Assembly: GCA_029879665.1 (NCBI GenBank)
Contig: JAOUPW010000082.1
Coordinates: 1-7,254 of the forward strand
DNA from: Rhodospirillales bacterium
GTDB taxonomy: Bacteria; Pseudomonadota; Alphaproteobacteria; Rhodospirillales; JAOUPW01
DNA length: 7,254 nucleotides
Direction: 5' to 3'
Shown: one piece after another, positions 1 through 5,952 of the stretch
Layout of the letters: every line of letters begins with the position of its first letter
Numbering within the stretch: the stretch's first letter is position 1
Notes under the pieces: generated by a model
Databases searched by the model: none
Told to the model about the DNA's origin: nothing
Seen by the model: the letters and a program-made list of their open reading frames with translations, nothing else
Translations under genes and position numbers: made by a program

Positions 1-1
1 G

Positions 2-478
2 TGGGGCAATTTCGCCCTGCCGGTATTCTTTTTCATCATGTTTATCGGCGGCTGTGCCGGGTCGACCACCTGCGGCATCAAGATTTTCCGCTTTCAGGTT
101 CTCTATGCCGCCGCCAACACGCAGGTCAAACACCTGTTGCAGCCCCATGGCGTGTTTATTCCCTATTACAACCGGCGGCCGATTCCCGATGAAGTCATCG
201 TTTCGGTGTTGAGTTTCTTTTTCGTTTTCGGGGTCTGCTTCGCCCTCTTGGCGCTCGGCCTCGGCATGCTGGGACTTGATTACCTGACGGCGCTTTCAAG
301 TGCGGCGACGGCCATCTCCAACGTCGGTCCGGCATTGGGTCCGATCACCGGCCCATCGGGAACGTTCCAGTCCTTGCCGGACGCGGCGAAATGGCTGCTG
401 TCGGGCGGAATGTTGCTCGGCCGGCTGGAACTGTTCACGGTTTTGGTGCTGTTCAGCCGGTCATTCTGGCGGGGATAA
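2..478 (+). CDS. trkH: TrkH-family potassium uptake protein, C-terminal part (5' end outside window)
   Basis: This is the membrane, ion-conducting subunit of a Trk-type potassium uptake system, which works with the cytoplasmic NAD-binding regulator TrkA. The reading frame is open from the first full codon and stops with TAA at 476-478, giving 158 residues, about the last third of a usual 480-residue TrkH. Two pore loops are visible. The third filter region reads GGCAGSTTCGIK (residues about 16-27 of the fragment), followed by the FRFQVL helix start. The fourth reads ATAISNVGPALG (about 102-113). A hydrophobic helix (FFFVFGVCFALLALGLGML) lies between them, and the end MLLGRLELFTVLVLFSRSFWR is the family's typical C-terminus. 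The filter threonine/glycine pattern looks intact, so nothing suggests a broken gene. The next gene is convergent, with a 40-base gap. trkA is not in the window. The family assignment is sure; potassium selectivity is inferred from family. Confidence 0.95.
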   Translation, partial: WGNFALPVFFFIMFIGGCAGSTTCGIKIFRFQVLYAAANTQVKHLLQPHGVFIPYYNRRPIPDEVIVSVLSFFFVFGVCFALLALGLGMLGLDYLTALSSAATAISNVGPALGPITGPSGTFQSLPDAAKWLLSGGMLLGRLELFTVLVLFSRSFWRG

Positions 479-507
479 CCCCCCGGCTGGCGGGAATACC
501 CCCCCTG
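466..507. repeat. Imperfect tandem repeat, 2 x 21 bp, over the trkH stop codon
   Basis: Bases 466-486 and 487-507 are adjacent copies of a 21-base unit beginning CTGGCGGG and ending in a C-run. They match at 18 of 21 positions, differing at unit positions 9, 13 and 20. Each copy has a short self-complementary core: GGGG-ATAA-CCCC in the first, with the trkH stop codon TAA inside the loop, and GGG-AATA-CCC in the second. The repeat lies in the 40-base gap between the convergent trkH and lipoprotein genes, so it could act as a weak transcription end for either strand. There is no T-run, so a standard intrinsic terminator is not supported. Confidence 0.6.
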
Positions 508-518
508 ACTTAGCGTCC

Positions 519-1097
519 TTACCTCACCCAGCCGACCAGATGAACGCGGATATTTTTTTCCATCTCGGCATTGAAGTCGGTCATCAGGGCCTCAACCAGA
601 TCGAACCACATTTTTTCCCGTTGGTTGAGGGATGCGTCTTCGGCAATGGTGCGTGAGCGCTGGGCGCGGGCGGAAGCAAAGCCGCGGCGGAACCCCCGAT
701 CGTCGAAAATTTCCAGGTTGGCCTCGACGGTGGCGGTATACCGTTCCGCCTGTTCCTTCGTGAATAGACCTTTCAGTCCGGAAGACTGCTTCAGCTTGGA
801 TTCGATGACCGGCGCGGTGATGATGGTAAAGCGGGCGTGATTAATGGAAACGCTGCTTTTTTCCAACCGGTCGCGGGCCCAGGACCGGGTCGCCTTTTCC
901 GGAGAAACCGGAAGCAGATGTTCAACATTGGGCGCCTTCAGGGGCGGGCGGTAGCTGGATGAGACATCAATCCTGCCGACGTTCAGGGTCAGGCGCGGAA
1001 ATTGGGAAAAAGTAATGTCGGGAAGAGCCTGAACCGGGTTTTTGGTTTCACACGCGACAAGCAAAATCAAAACAAGGGGGAGCAGTTTTTTAATCAT
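519..1097 (-). CDS. Putative outer-membrane lipoprotein of unknown function
   Basis: The protein has 192 residues. It begins with a short lipoprotein signal peptide: MIKK, a hydrophobic stretch, then the lipobox LVAC with the lipidated cysteine at residue 16. The residues after the cysteine are Glu-Thr rather than Asp, so by the usual sorting rule an outer-membrane location is likely. The mature part is soluble and mixed alpha/beta in appearance, with no further membrane segment. A charged region around 112-165 (KEQAERY, then RSRTIAEDASLNQREKMWFD) precedes a helix LVEALMTDFNAEMEKNI. I do not recognise a named family; the overall shape faintly recalls small auxiliary lipoproteins of envelope transport systems, but no motif proves this. 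The ATG at 1097 was chosen because it places the signal peptide at the N-terminus. Longer in-frame starts would run into hslO and lose the signal. No strong ribosome binding site is visible. The gene follows hslO by 58 bases with no terminator between, so it is probably the last gene of the argD cluster. Confidence 0.8.
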   Translation of the reverse strand: MIKKLLPLVLILLVACETKNPVQALPDITFSQFPRLTLNVGRIDVSSSYRPPLKAPNVEHLLPVSPEKATRSWARDRLEKSSVSINHARFTIITAPVIESKLKQSSGLKGLFTKEQAERYTATVEANLEIFDDRGFRRGFASARAQRSRTIAEDASLNQREKMWFDLVEALMTDFNAEMEKNIRVHLVGWVR

Positions 1098-1155
1098 GAT
1101 CCGATCATTGTGCCATGCTCCCGCCTGTTTCTTCAAGTGAGAGAGAATCCCCCCG

Positions 1156-2133
1156 TTAGGCCCGCTTTGCGGACGCGTCGTCAAGATAGAGGGCATCAAG
1201 CGCCGCTTCGTCGAAAACATATTCCGCTTTACAGAATTCACAGGTAACGATGACCTTGCCATCCTCCGCTCTCAGGGACCGGATCTCATCCTTGGGAAAG
1301 GATTTGAGCGTTGTCATGACCCTTATCCTGGAACACCGGCACTTGGCGCGAAACGCCCTTTCCTGATAAACCCTGACGCCGTCTTCGTGGAAAAGTCGGT
1401 AGAGAACCTGGGACGGGCTCAGGGCCGGGTCCAGCAGTTCTTCCGACGTCAGGCTGCTCATCATCACCACCGCGTGACGCCAGTCGTCATCCGAAACGTC
1501 CACCATGTCCGCCCCCTGGCCGCCACTTGTGGGCAGACGTTGCAACAGCAGCGCTGCGGCGCGCAGACCGGCGCCGTCTCCGCCGGCGTCGCCAAGGGTG
1601 GAAGACAGCATGATGGCGGTGTCCAACTGCTCCGACTGGCGGAAATAGGTGTGCGCACAATCGGTCATGGTCGCGCCGGTGAGTTCGGTAATGCCCTGAT
1701 AACGCTCCGTATCCGGCCCCTGATCGACGGTAAAGGCAAGATGCCCGGCGCCGAGAAGGCGGGGCACGGGCCCGATCGCCCCCGCTGAGGAAGCATCGGC
1801 CGTAATCTTGCCGAGACGCTCCTCGTCATAGCGGGCGTAGCCGCGCATGTCACCTTCCGAGGTAATATCGGCGACCATCAAGCCGACCGGACCGTCCGAC
1901 TGGGTTTGCAGAGTAAAGACGCCGTCGAATTTGAGCCCGCTCGACAGCGCCGCCGCCAGGGTCACCGTTTCGGCGAGGATTCCGGCCACTTCCGGAGGAT
2001 ATGCATGGGGCGTGAGGATTGCATCAAGAGCGGGGCTCAACCGCACCAGGCGCCCCCGCAATTCCAGATTTTCAATCTGAAAGGGCTGCACCAAATCGCC
2101 GAATGCCGGTCCAATTACTGTGCTTGAGGCCAT
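1156..2133 (-). CDS. hslO: Hsp33 redox-regulated molecular chaperone
   Basis: Hsp33 is a cytoplasmic holdase switched on by oxidative stress. When reduced, four cysteines bind zinc and the protein is inactive; oxidation forms disulfides, releases zinc and exposes the substrate-binding surface. The 325-residue product has the N-terminal core (about 10-240), including GLMVADITSEGDMRGYAR near 84-101 and the YFRQSEQ motif at 163-169. The C-terminal redox switch has CRC (Cys265, Cys267) and, 30 residues later, CEFC (Cys298, Cys301), the canonical CxC/CxxC arrangement, so all zinc ligands are present. The ATG at 2133 lies just after the argF stop (19-base gap), with GAGG 12 bases upstream (2146-2149); it gives a protein starting where the family usually starts. 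Earlier in-frame starts lie inside argF and were rejected. It sits third in argD-argF-hslO, an order often seen in alphaproteobacteria, and is probably translated from that transcript. Confidence 0.96.
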   Translation of the reverse strand: MASSTVIGPAFGDLVQPFQIENLELRGRLVRLSPALDAILTPHAYPPEVAGILAETVTLAAALSSGLKFDGVFTLQTQSDGPVGLMVADITSEGDMRGYARYDEERLGKITADASSAGAIGPVPRLLGAGHLAFTVDQGPDTERYQGITELTGATMTDCAHTYFRQSEQLDTAIMLSSTLGDAGGDGAGLRAAALLLQRLPTSGGQGADMVDVSDDDWRHAVVMMSSLTSEELLDPALSPSQVLYRLFHEDGVRVYQERAFRAKCRCSRIRVMTTLKSFPKDEIRSLRAEDGKVIVTCEFCKAEYVFDEAALDALYLDDASAKRA

Positions 2134-2152
2134 GATTTTATTCGGCCTCGGC

Positions 2153-3058
2153 TTATCCCATGCACCAGGCCAGGATGCCCTTTTGCGCATGCAGACGGTT
2201 TTCCGCCTCGTCCCAGACCACCGAGTGGACGCCGTCCATAACCGCATCGGTCACTTCTTCGCCCCGGTGCGCCGGCAGGCAGTGCATGAACAGCGCATCG
2301 GGTTTGGCAAGGGCCATACGCCGCGCGTTCACCTGAAAGGGCTTAAGCAGCCTGTGGCGCTTTTCCGCATCGGTATCGCCCATGGAAACCCAGGTATCGG
2401 TGACCACCAGATCAACGTTGGCGACCGCGACATCCGCATCGCGAACGACCTTGACGTCCGCACCTTCATCCTTGGCCCAGCCGAGCACGGCGGGCGGGAT
2501 GTCCAGTTCCTTCGGGCAGGCCAGACGAAGGGAAAAATCAAACCGCACGGCGGCATGAATCCAGGAAATCGCCATGTTGTTTCCGTCGCCGCACCAAGCC
2601 ACGGTCTTACCGGCGATCGGTCCGCCGTGCTCCTCGAAGGTCATGATGTCAGCCATCAATTGGCAGGGATGGGAATGATCGGTCAGACCGTTGATCACCG
2701 GCACCGAGGAGTATGCCACCAGGTCATCCAGCTTCTTCGGATCGTCGGTGCGGATCACTATCGCGTCGGCGTAGCGGCTGAGCACCCGTGCCGTATCGGC
2801 GATGGTTTCGCCGCGGCCAAGCTGGCTGTCATTTTCGCCAAGCACCACGGCGCGGCCGCCAAGCTGCTGAATGCCGACTTCAAACGACACCCGGGTGCGG
2901 GTCGAGGGCTTCTCGAATATCATGACCAAGGTCTTGCCGGACAACGAAGGCCCAACAGGAACTTCTCCCCGTTTCAGGGCTGCGCCCAGATCGAGAATGT
3001 GGCGCAGGGTTTTGGTCTCCAGCCGGTCAAGATCGAGAAAGTGACGCAACTCCGCCAT
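2153..3058 (-). CDS. argF: Ornithine carbamoyltransferase
   Basis: This cytoplasmic enzyme transfers the carbamoyl group of carbamoyl phosphate to L-ornithine, making citrulline in arginine biosynthesis. The 301-residue length fits the family. Visible motifs in order: the carbamoyl-phosphate site STRTR (52-56); HPCQ (130-133), also at the carbamoyl-phosphate site; the WCGDGNNM turn starting the ornithine domain (155-162); the ornithine-binding DTWVSMG (221-227); and the active-site [10 protein letters not shown] (259-268) with the conserved Cys260. All are intact. The SMG loop marks it as an ornithine rather than aspartate carbamoyltransferase. ATG 3058 is one base from the argD stop codon, and an AAGGA ribosome site (3066-3070) sits 7 bases upstream within the argD 3' end, so translation is probably coupled to argD. 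Biosynthetic rather than catabolic use is inferred from pairing with argD and the absence of arcA/arcC nearby. Confidence 0.97.
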   Translation of the reverse strand: MAELRHFLDLDRLETKTLRHILDLGAALKRGEVPVGPSLSGKTLVMIFEKPSTRTRVSFEVGIQQLGGRAVVLGENDSQLGRGETIADTARVLSRYADAIVIRTDDPKKLDDLVAYSSVPVINGLTDHSHPCQLMADIMTFEEHGGPIAGKTVAWCGDGNNMAISWIHAAVRFDFSLRLACPKELDIPPAVLGWAKDEGADVKVVRDADVAVANVDLVVTDTWVSMGDTDAEKRHRLLKPFQVNARRMALAKPDALFMHCLPAHRGEEVTDAVMDGVHSVVWDEAENRLHAQKGILAWCMG

Positions 3059-3059
3059 G

Positions 3060-4253
3060 TCAGCTTCCTTCTCCCCCTAGCCCGGCCCCAAGTTCAACAC
3101 AGGTCTTTTCGAGAATGCCGAGGGCTTCGTCGATATGTGCTTCGGAAATGATCAGGGGCGGCAGCAGCCGGGCCACGTTATCCGCCGCCGGCACCAACAA
3201 GAGGCCGTTTTCCATGGCCCGTGCAATGAACTGCCCCAGGTTGCCGGTGCACTTGAGGCCGACCATCAGACCGGCGCCGCGCACATCGGCGATGATGCCG
3301 GGATAGGCCGTCGCCAAACCCCGCGTCCGGGTCCACAGAATTCGGGCGAGGCGATCCACTTCGCCCAGGAATCCGTCCGCCAGCACCACGTCCAGCACCG
3401 CGTTGCTGGCAGCCATGGCCAGTGGATTGCCGCCGAAGGTGGAACCGTGGCTGCCCGGAGTGAGCGCATGCGCCACCTTTTCCACTGCCAGGCAGGCGCC
3501 GATGGGAAAACCACCGCCGAGCCCTTTTGCAATTGCCATGATGTCAGGCACGATACCCGTCCATTCGTGAGCGAAGAACTTGCCTGTCCGCCCGACGCCG
3601 GTCTGCACCTCGTCAATCATCAGCAGCAGGCCGAATTCATCGGCGATTTCGCGCAAGCCCTGAAGGTATTCGGGCACCGCTGTATGGATGCCCCCTTCGC
3701 CCTGCACCGGTTCAACCAGAATGGCCCCGGTTTCATCGCCGATGGCGGCCCGCATTTCGTTGAGATTGCCGAAGGAGACATGATCAAAGCCGTCGACCAC
3801 CGGATCGAAGCCGGACAGATGTTTGGCTTGCCCGCCAGCGGCGATGGTCGCCAGCGTGCGTCCGTGAAAGCCGCCGGTGCAGGTGATCACCCGGTAGCGG
3901 CCGGCGTCGCCTTTATCGTCATGGTATTTGCGGATCATTTTGAGGCCGCATTCGACCGCCTCGGCGCCGGAGTTGGCGAAGAAAACGGAATCGGCGAAGG
4001 TGTTGTCCACCAATCGTTGCGCCAATTTCTCCTGACCCGGAATCCGGTAAAGATTGGAGCAGTGCCAAAGGGTCTCGACCTGGGACTTGAGCGCCTCGAC
4101 CAAATGGGGATGGCAATGGCCGAGGGAGTTGACGGCGATACCGCCGCCGAAATCCAGATACCGCCGACCTTCGGAATCGAACAGGTAGACGCCCTCGCCT
4201 TTTTCAAAGGCAACATCGACGCGCGCATAATTAGGCATCAGGGATGGAATCAC
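3060..4253 (-). CDS. argD: Acetylornithine aminotransferase (PLP, class III)
   Basis: This cytoplasmic PLP enzyme interconverts N-acetylglutamate semialdehyde and N2-acetylornithine with glutamate/2-oxoglutarate, a step of arginine synthesis; many family members also act on succinyl-diaminopimelate in lysine synthesis. The 397-residue product carries NSGAEAVE (94-101, phosphate cup), GGFHGRT (127-133), EPVQGEGG (181-188), IDEVQTG with the pyridine-binding Asp214 (213-219), AKGLGGG with Schiff-base Lys243 (242-248), and STFGGNP (271-277). All key residues are present. The start is GTG at 4253: an AGGAG site (4261-4265) is 7 bases upstream, and the resulting [17 protein letters not shown]-terminus matches the family. 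The ATG at 4238, five codons in, is a less likely alternative. It is the first gene of the cluster, preceded by a strong predicted promoter, and nearly touches argF. A related ornithine or GABA aminotransferase role is unlikely given the argF neighbour. Confidence 0.96.
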   Translation of the reverse strand: MIPSLMPNYARVDVAFEKGEGVYLFDSEGRRYLDFGGGIAVNSLGHCHPHLVEALKSQVETLWHCSNLYRIPGQEKLAQRLVDNTFADSVFFANSGAEAVECGLKMIRKYHDDKGDAGRYRVITCTGGFHGRTLATIAAGGQAKHLSGFDPVVDGFDHVSFGNLNEMRAAIGDETGAILVEPVQGEGGIHTAVPEYLQGLREIADEFGLLLMIDEVQTGVGRTGKFFAHEWTGIVPDIMAIAKGLGGGFPIGACLAVEKVAHALTPGSHGSTFGGNPLAMAASNAVLDVVLADGFLGEVDRLARILWTRTRGLATAYPGIIADVRGAGLMVGLKCTGNLGQFIARAMENGLLLVPAADNVARLLPPLIISEAHIDEALGILEKTCVELGAGLGGEGS

Positions 4254-4260
4254 AGTAGCT

Positions 4261-4265
4261 CTCCT
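4261..4265 (-). promoter_or_regulatory. Shine-Dalgarno site of argD supporting a GTG start
   Basis: On the minus strand the sequence reads AGGAG, then 7 bases, then GTG at 4253-4251. This is a near-ideal site and spacing, and it decides for the GTG start over the in-frame ATG at 4238, which would sit 22 bases from the site. Confidence 0.8.
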
Positions 4266-4291
4266 AGAGCGGGGTCAATTCAGGATTGGCG

Positions 4292-4312
4292 CCGCTCCGT
4301 ACGGGAAAGCGG
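4292..4312. repeat. Inverted repeat around the predicted argD transcription start (possible operator)
   Basis: CCGCT (4292-4296) and AGCGG (4308-4312) form a 5-base inverted repeat with an 11-base centre, which contains the 8-base palindrome CCGTACGG (4297-4304). It overlaps the place where transcription from the predicted argD promoter should begin (about 4309). A regulator-binding site is possible, but the sequence does not resemble an ArgR box and short GC-rich palindromes occur by chance. Confidence 0.25.
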
Positions 4313-4315
4313 GCG

Positions 4316-4344
4316 ATTATCTTGATCCCGCCTCGCGATGTCAA
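4316..4344 (-). promoter_or_regulatory. Predicted sigma-70 promoter of the argD cluster
   Basis: On the minus strand a perfect -35 hexamer TTGACA (4344-4339) is followed by a 17-base spacer and GATAAT (4321-4316), which matches the -10 consensus at 5 of 6 positions. Transcription would start near 4309, leaving a leader of about 55 bases before the argD GTG. The promoter sits in the 140-base gap between the permease stop and argD, correctly oriented for argD-argF-hslO-lipoprotein. Such an exact match suggests strong basal expression. Confidence 0.75.
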
Positions 4345-4347
4345 CGT

Positions 4348-4370
4348 GGGCGGGCCGGACTTGGCCGCCC
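4348..4370. repeat. GC-rich hairpin between the permease gene and the argD promoter
   Basis: GGGCGGGCC (4348-4356) pairs with GGCCGCCC (4363-4370) around a 6-base loop, leaving one bulged G; the stem is 8 pairs, all G-C. On the minus strand it begins 23 bases past the permease stop and ends 3 bases before the argD -35 box. It could end or protect the permease transcript, but it has no following T-run, so it is not a classic intrinsic terminator. Confidence 0.4.
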
Positions 4371-4393
4371 GGGCCATATCCGGTCCGGGAATA

Positions 4394-5173
4394 TCAGGCT
4401 TTCAGCCTGTATCCGGAGGCGAACATCCGGTGACAGACCAGCCACAGCAAGGCATCGACAGAGACCAGAACGGCAATGCCCAGCACGGGCGAGGTGTCGG
4501 ACTGACCGATAAAGCCGTACCGGAACCCGTCGATCATGTAGAAAAAAGGATTGAAATAGGCCATGGACTGGGCCAGTTCCGGCAGGCGGTGGATGGAATA
4601 GAAGGTCCCCGACAGGAAGGACAGCGGCATCACCACAAAATTGGTCACCGCCGCGATATGGTCGAATTTGACCGCCCAAATCCCCCCGATCAGGCCGAGC
4701 AGCGACAACATCAGCGATGCCGCGATGGCATGAAAAACAATAAAAAACGGATGGCTTACCGGCAGGTCCACGAAGAAGGAGATGGACAAAACAACAAGAA
4801 ACCCAACCATGACGCCCCGCGTCGCACCGCCCAGCGCAATGGCGCAGGTCAATTCATGGGCGGTCAGCGGCGGCATCAGGGTATCGACGATATTGCCCTG
4901 CACCTTGGCGACCATCATCGACGACGAGGTGTTGGCAAAGGCATTCTGGGCAATCGCCATCATCGCCAGCCCCGGCCCCAAAAACACCAGGAACGGAACA
5001 TCGCCGATGGATTCCACGGCGCGGCCCAATGCCAGGGCAAACACCGCCAGGAACAGCAACGTGGTGATAACCGGCGCGACCATGGTCTGGGTATAGACTT
5101 TCATAAATCGCCTGACCTCGCGCATATAGAGAGTCCAGAGGCCGATCCAGTTGTACGTCGTCACGCTGTTCAT
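4394..5173 (-). CDS. ABC-2 type transporter permease (membrane subunit)
   Basis: This is an inner-membrane subunit of an ABC-2 (export-type) transporter; it needs a separate ATPase. The 259-residue product has about six hydrophobic segments (near 31-50, 58-78, 108-131, 143-165, 173-192 and 228-248). It also has a polar cytoplasmic coupling stretch (MMVAKVQGNIVDTLMPPL, 86-103) and the family signatures FLSGTFYSIHRLPE (187-200) and FNPFFYMIDGFRYGFIG (207-223). These resemble the YadH/NodJ/drug-export permease group, but the substrate cannot be read from the sequence. The ATG at 5173 has a GAGGA site (5183-5187) 9 bases upstream; a longer TTG start at 5200 was rejected because it lacks such support. 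No ATPase gene lies on either side: recX is divergent upstream and argD downstream has its own promoter. The partner must be encoded outside the window. Confidence 0.9.
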   Translation of the reverse strand: MNSVTTYNWIGLWTLYMREVRRFMKVYTQTMVAPVITTLLFLAVFALALGRAVESIGDVPFLVFLGPGLAMMAIAQNAFANTSSSMMVAKVQGNIVDTLMPPLTAHELTCAIALGGATRGVMVGFLVVLSISFFVDLPVSHPFFIVFHAIAASLMLSLLGLIGGIWAVKFDHIAAVTNFVVMPLSFLSGTFYSIHRLPELAQSMAYFNPFFYMIDGFRYGFIGQSDTSPVLGIAVLVSVDALLWLVCHRMFASGYRLKA

Positions 5174-5300
5174 AAATTCATGTCCTCGCGGGTTGGCCAA
5201 AGCCTTTATATTCGGCTCCTATATAATGCTAAAATCCCTTAATAACAGATGTTGAATTTATATTTACGCCTCAAAACCTGCCCGGAGTCTCCCCTTTTAA
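5174..5300. promoter_or_regulatory. Divergent AT-rich promoter region between the permease and recX genes
   Basis: This 127-base spacer is markedly richer in A and T than its surroundings, mainly across 5200-5275. A perfect TATAAT lies on the plus strand at 5222-5227, but no good -35 box sits 16-18 bases upstream (the nearest TTG-like hexamer, TTGGCC at 5193-5198, is 23 bases away). On the minus strand TATAAA-like and TATATA-like hexamers occur toward the permease. Promoters for both genes are expected here by layout, but the exact boxes are uncertain. Confidence 0.45.
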
Positions 5301-5873
5301 ATGCCAAAGCCGCCCAAAAAAGCGACCGCTTCTTTCCTTGAAAATTCGGCCCTGCATTACCTTGAACGGTTCGCCACCTCGGCTGCCAACCTGCGCCGGG
5401 TTCTGATGCGCAAGGTGGAACGTTCCGCTTATTACCACGGCACCGATCCGGAGGAAGGAGCGGTGATGGTCGACAGGCTGATCGCCCGCTTCGAACAGTC
5501 CGCGCTTCTGGATGATGCAACGTACGCCGCCGCGCGCGCGAAAAGCTTGCATCGGCGGGGAACGTCCGCCCGCGCCATCCGGGCAAAGCTGATGCAAAAA
5601 GGAGTTGGTCCGGATTTTATCGATCAGGCGTTGAGTTCCCTCGCCGCCGAAGACGACCCGAATGCGGAGATAACGGCTGAGCTGACGGCGGCGGCGACAT
5701 TGGCCCGGCGGCGCCGACTCGGCCCTTGGCGCACACCCGAAGATCGTCCGGGTGCCCACGAAAAGGACCTCGCCGCCCTGGCCCGCGCCGGATTTTCCTT
5801 TGACGTGGCGCGAAAAGTGATCGAGGCCCCATCCCCCGCCGCCCTGGAAGAGGAAACGGACGGGCAATTTTAG
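5301..5873 (+). CDS. recX: Regulatory protein RecX
   Basis: RecX binds RecA filaments in the cytoplasm and modulates, usually limits, recombinase and SOS coprotease activity. The 190-residue product shows the three-helix repeat layout of the family: ALHYLERFATSAANLRRVLMRK (17-38), ALLDDATYAAARAKSLHRRG (68-87) with the LDD motif, SARAIRAKLMQKGV (89-102), and a C-terminal module LAALARAGFSFDVARKVI (157-174). The basic RRRRLGPWR segment (136-144) between modules is typical of alphaproteobacterial members. The start is fixed by a TAA stop immediately before the ATG (5298-5300), so no longer form is possible. A GGAG at 5284-5287 is 13 bases away, a rather distant ribosome site. recA is not in the window, so coregulation with it cannot come from an operon here. 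No LexA box was recognised upstream. Confidence 0.9.
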   Translation: MPKPPKKATASFLENSALHYLERFATSAANLRRVLMRKVERSAYYHGTDPEEGAVMVDRLIARFEQSALLDDATYAAARAKSLHRRGTSARAIRAKLMQKGVGPDFIDQALSSLAAEDDPNAEITAELTAAATLARRRRLGPWRTPEDRPGAHEKDLAALARAGFSFDVARKVIEAPSPAALEEETDGQF

Positions 5874-5952
5874 AAACTGTCAAAAAAAGACCTTTGATAT
5901 CACCCGTCATAATGGATAAGGGTGGAACGACGGTTTTGATACGGACACGAAC

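Noticed and set aside
1144..1160. Possible third copy of the trkH-end repeat (AATCCCCCC-GTTAG) after hslO
   Set aside because: The likeness is only a C-run with a few flanking bases; the CTGGCGGG half of the unit is absent.
1098..1262. N-terminal extension of the lipoprotein gene up to 1262
   Set aside because: It would overlap the end of hslO by over 100 bases and bury the lipoprotein signal peptide inside the protein; the ATG at 1097 puts the signal at the N-terminus.
2134..2247. N-terminal extension of hslO into argF
   Set aside because: The added residues are the out-of-frame reading of the argF end; the family N-terminus begins at the ATG at 2133, which follows the argF stop.
2120..3151. 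Long plus-strand open frame (343 codons) opposite argF
   Set aside because: It is antisense to a fully conserved argF with intact motifs. Its translation is rich in His, Gly and Arg with no recognisable domain, as expected from the complement of a GC-rich gene.
3135..4325. Long plus-strand open frame (396 codons) opposite argD
   Set aside because: It is the complement of argD, which has all PLP-enzyme motifs. The antisense product shows no family features, and the frame crosses the argD promoter region.
4286..5242. Plus-strand open frame (318 codons) opposite the permease gene
   Set aside because: The translation is an extreme His/Gln/Arg/Asp-rich string, the typical complement of a membrane protein gene. 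The minus-strand permease has clear family signatures.
5874..5952. Possible promoter for the channel gene in the 79-base gap after recX (CATAAT and GATAAG hexamers)
   Set aside because: No -35 hexamer lies at an acceptable distance from either box, and the gap is short enough for read-through from recX.
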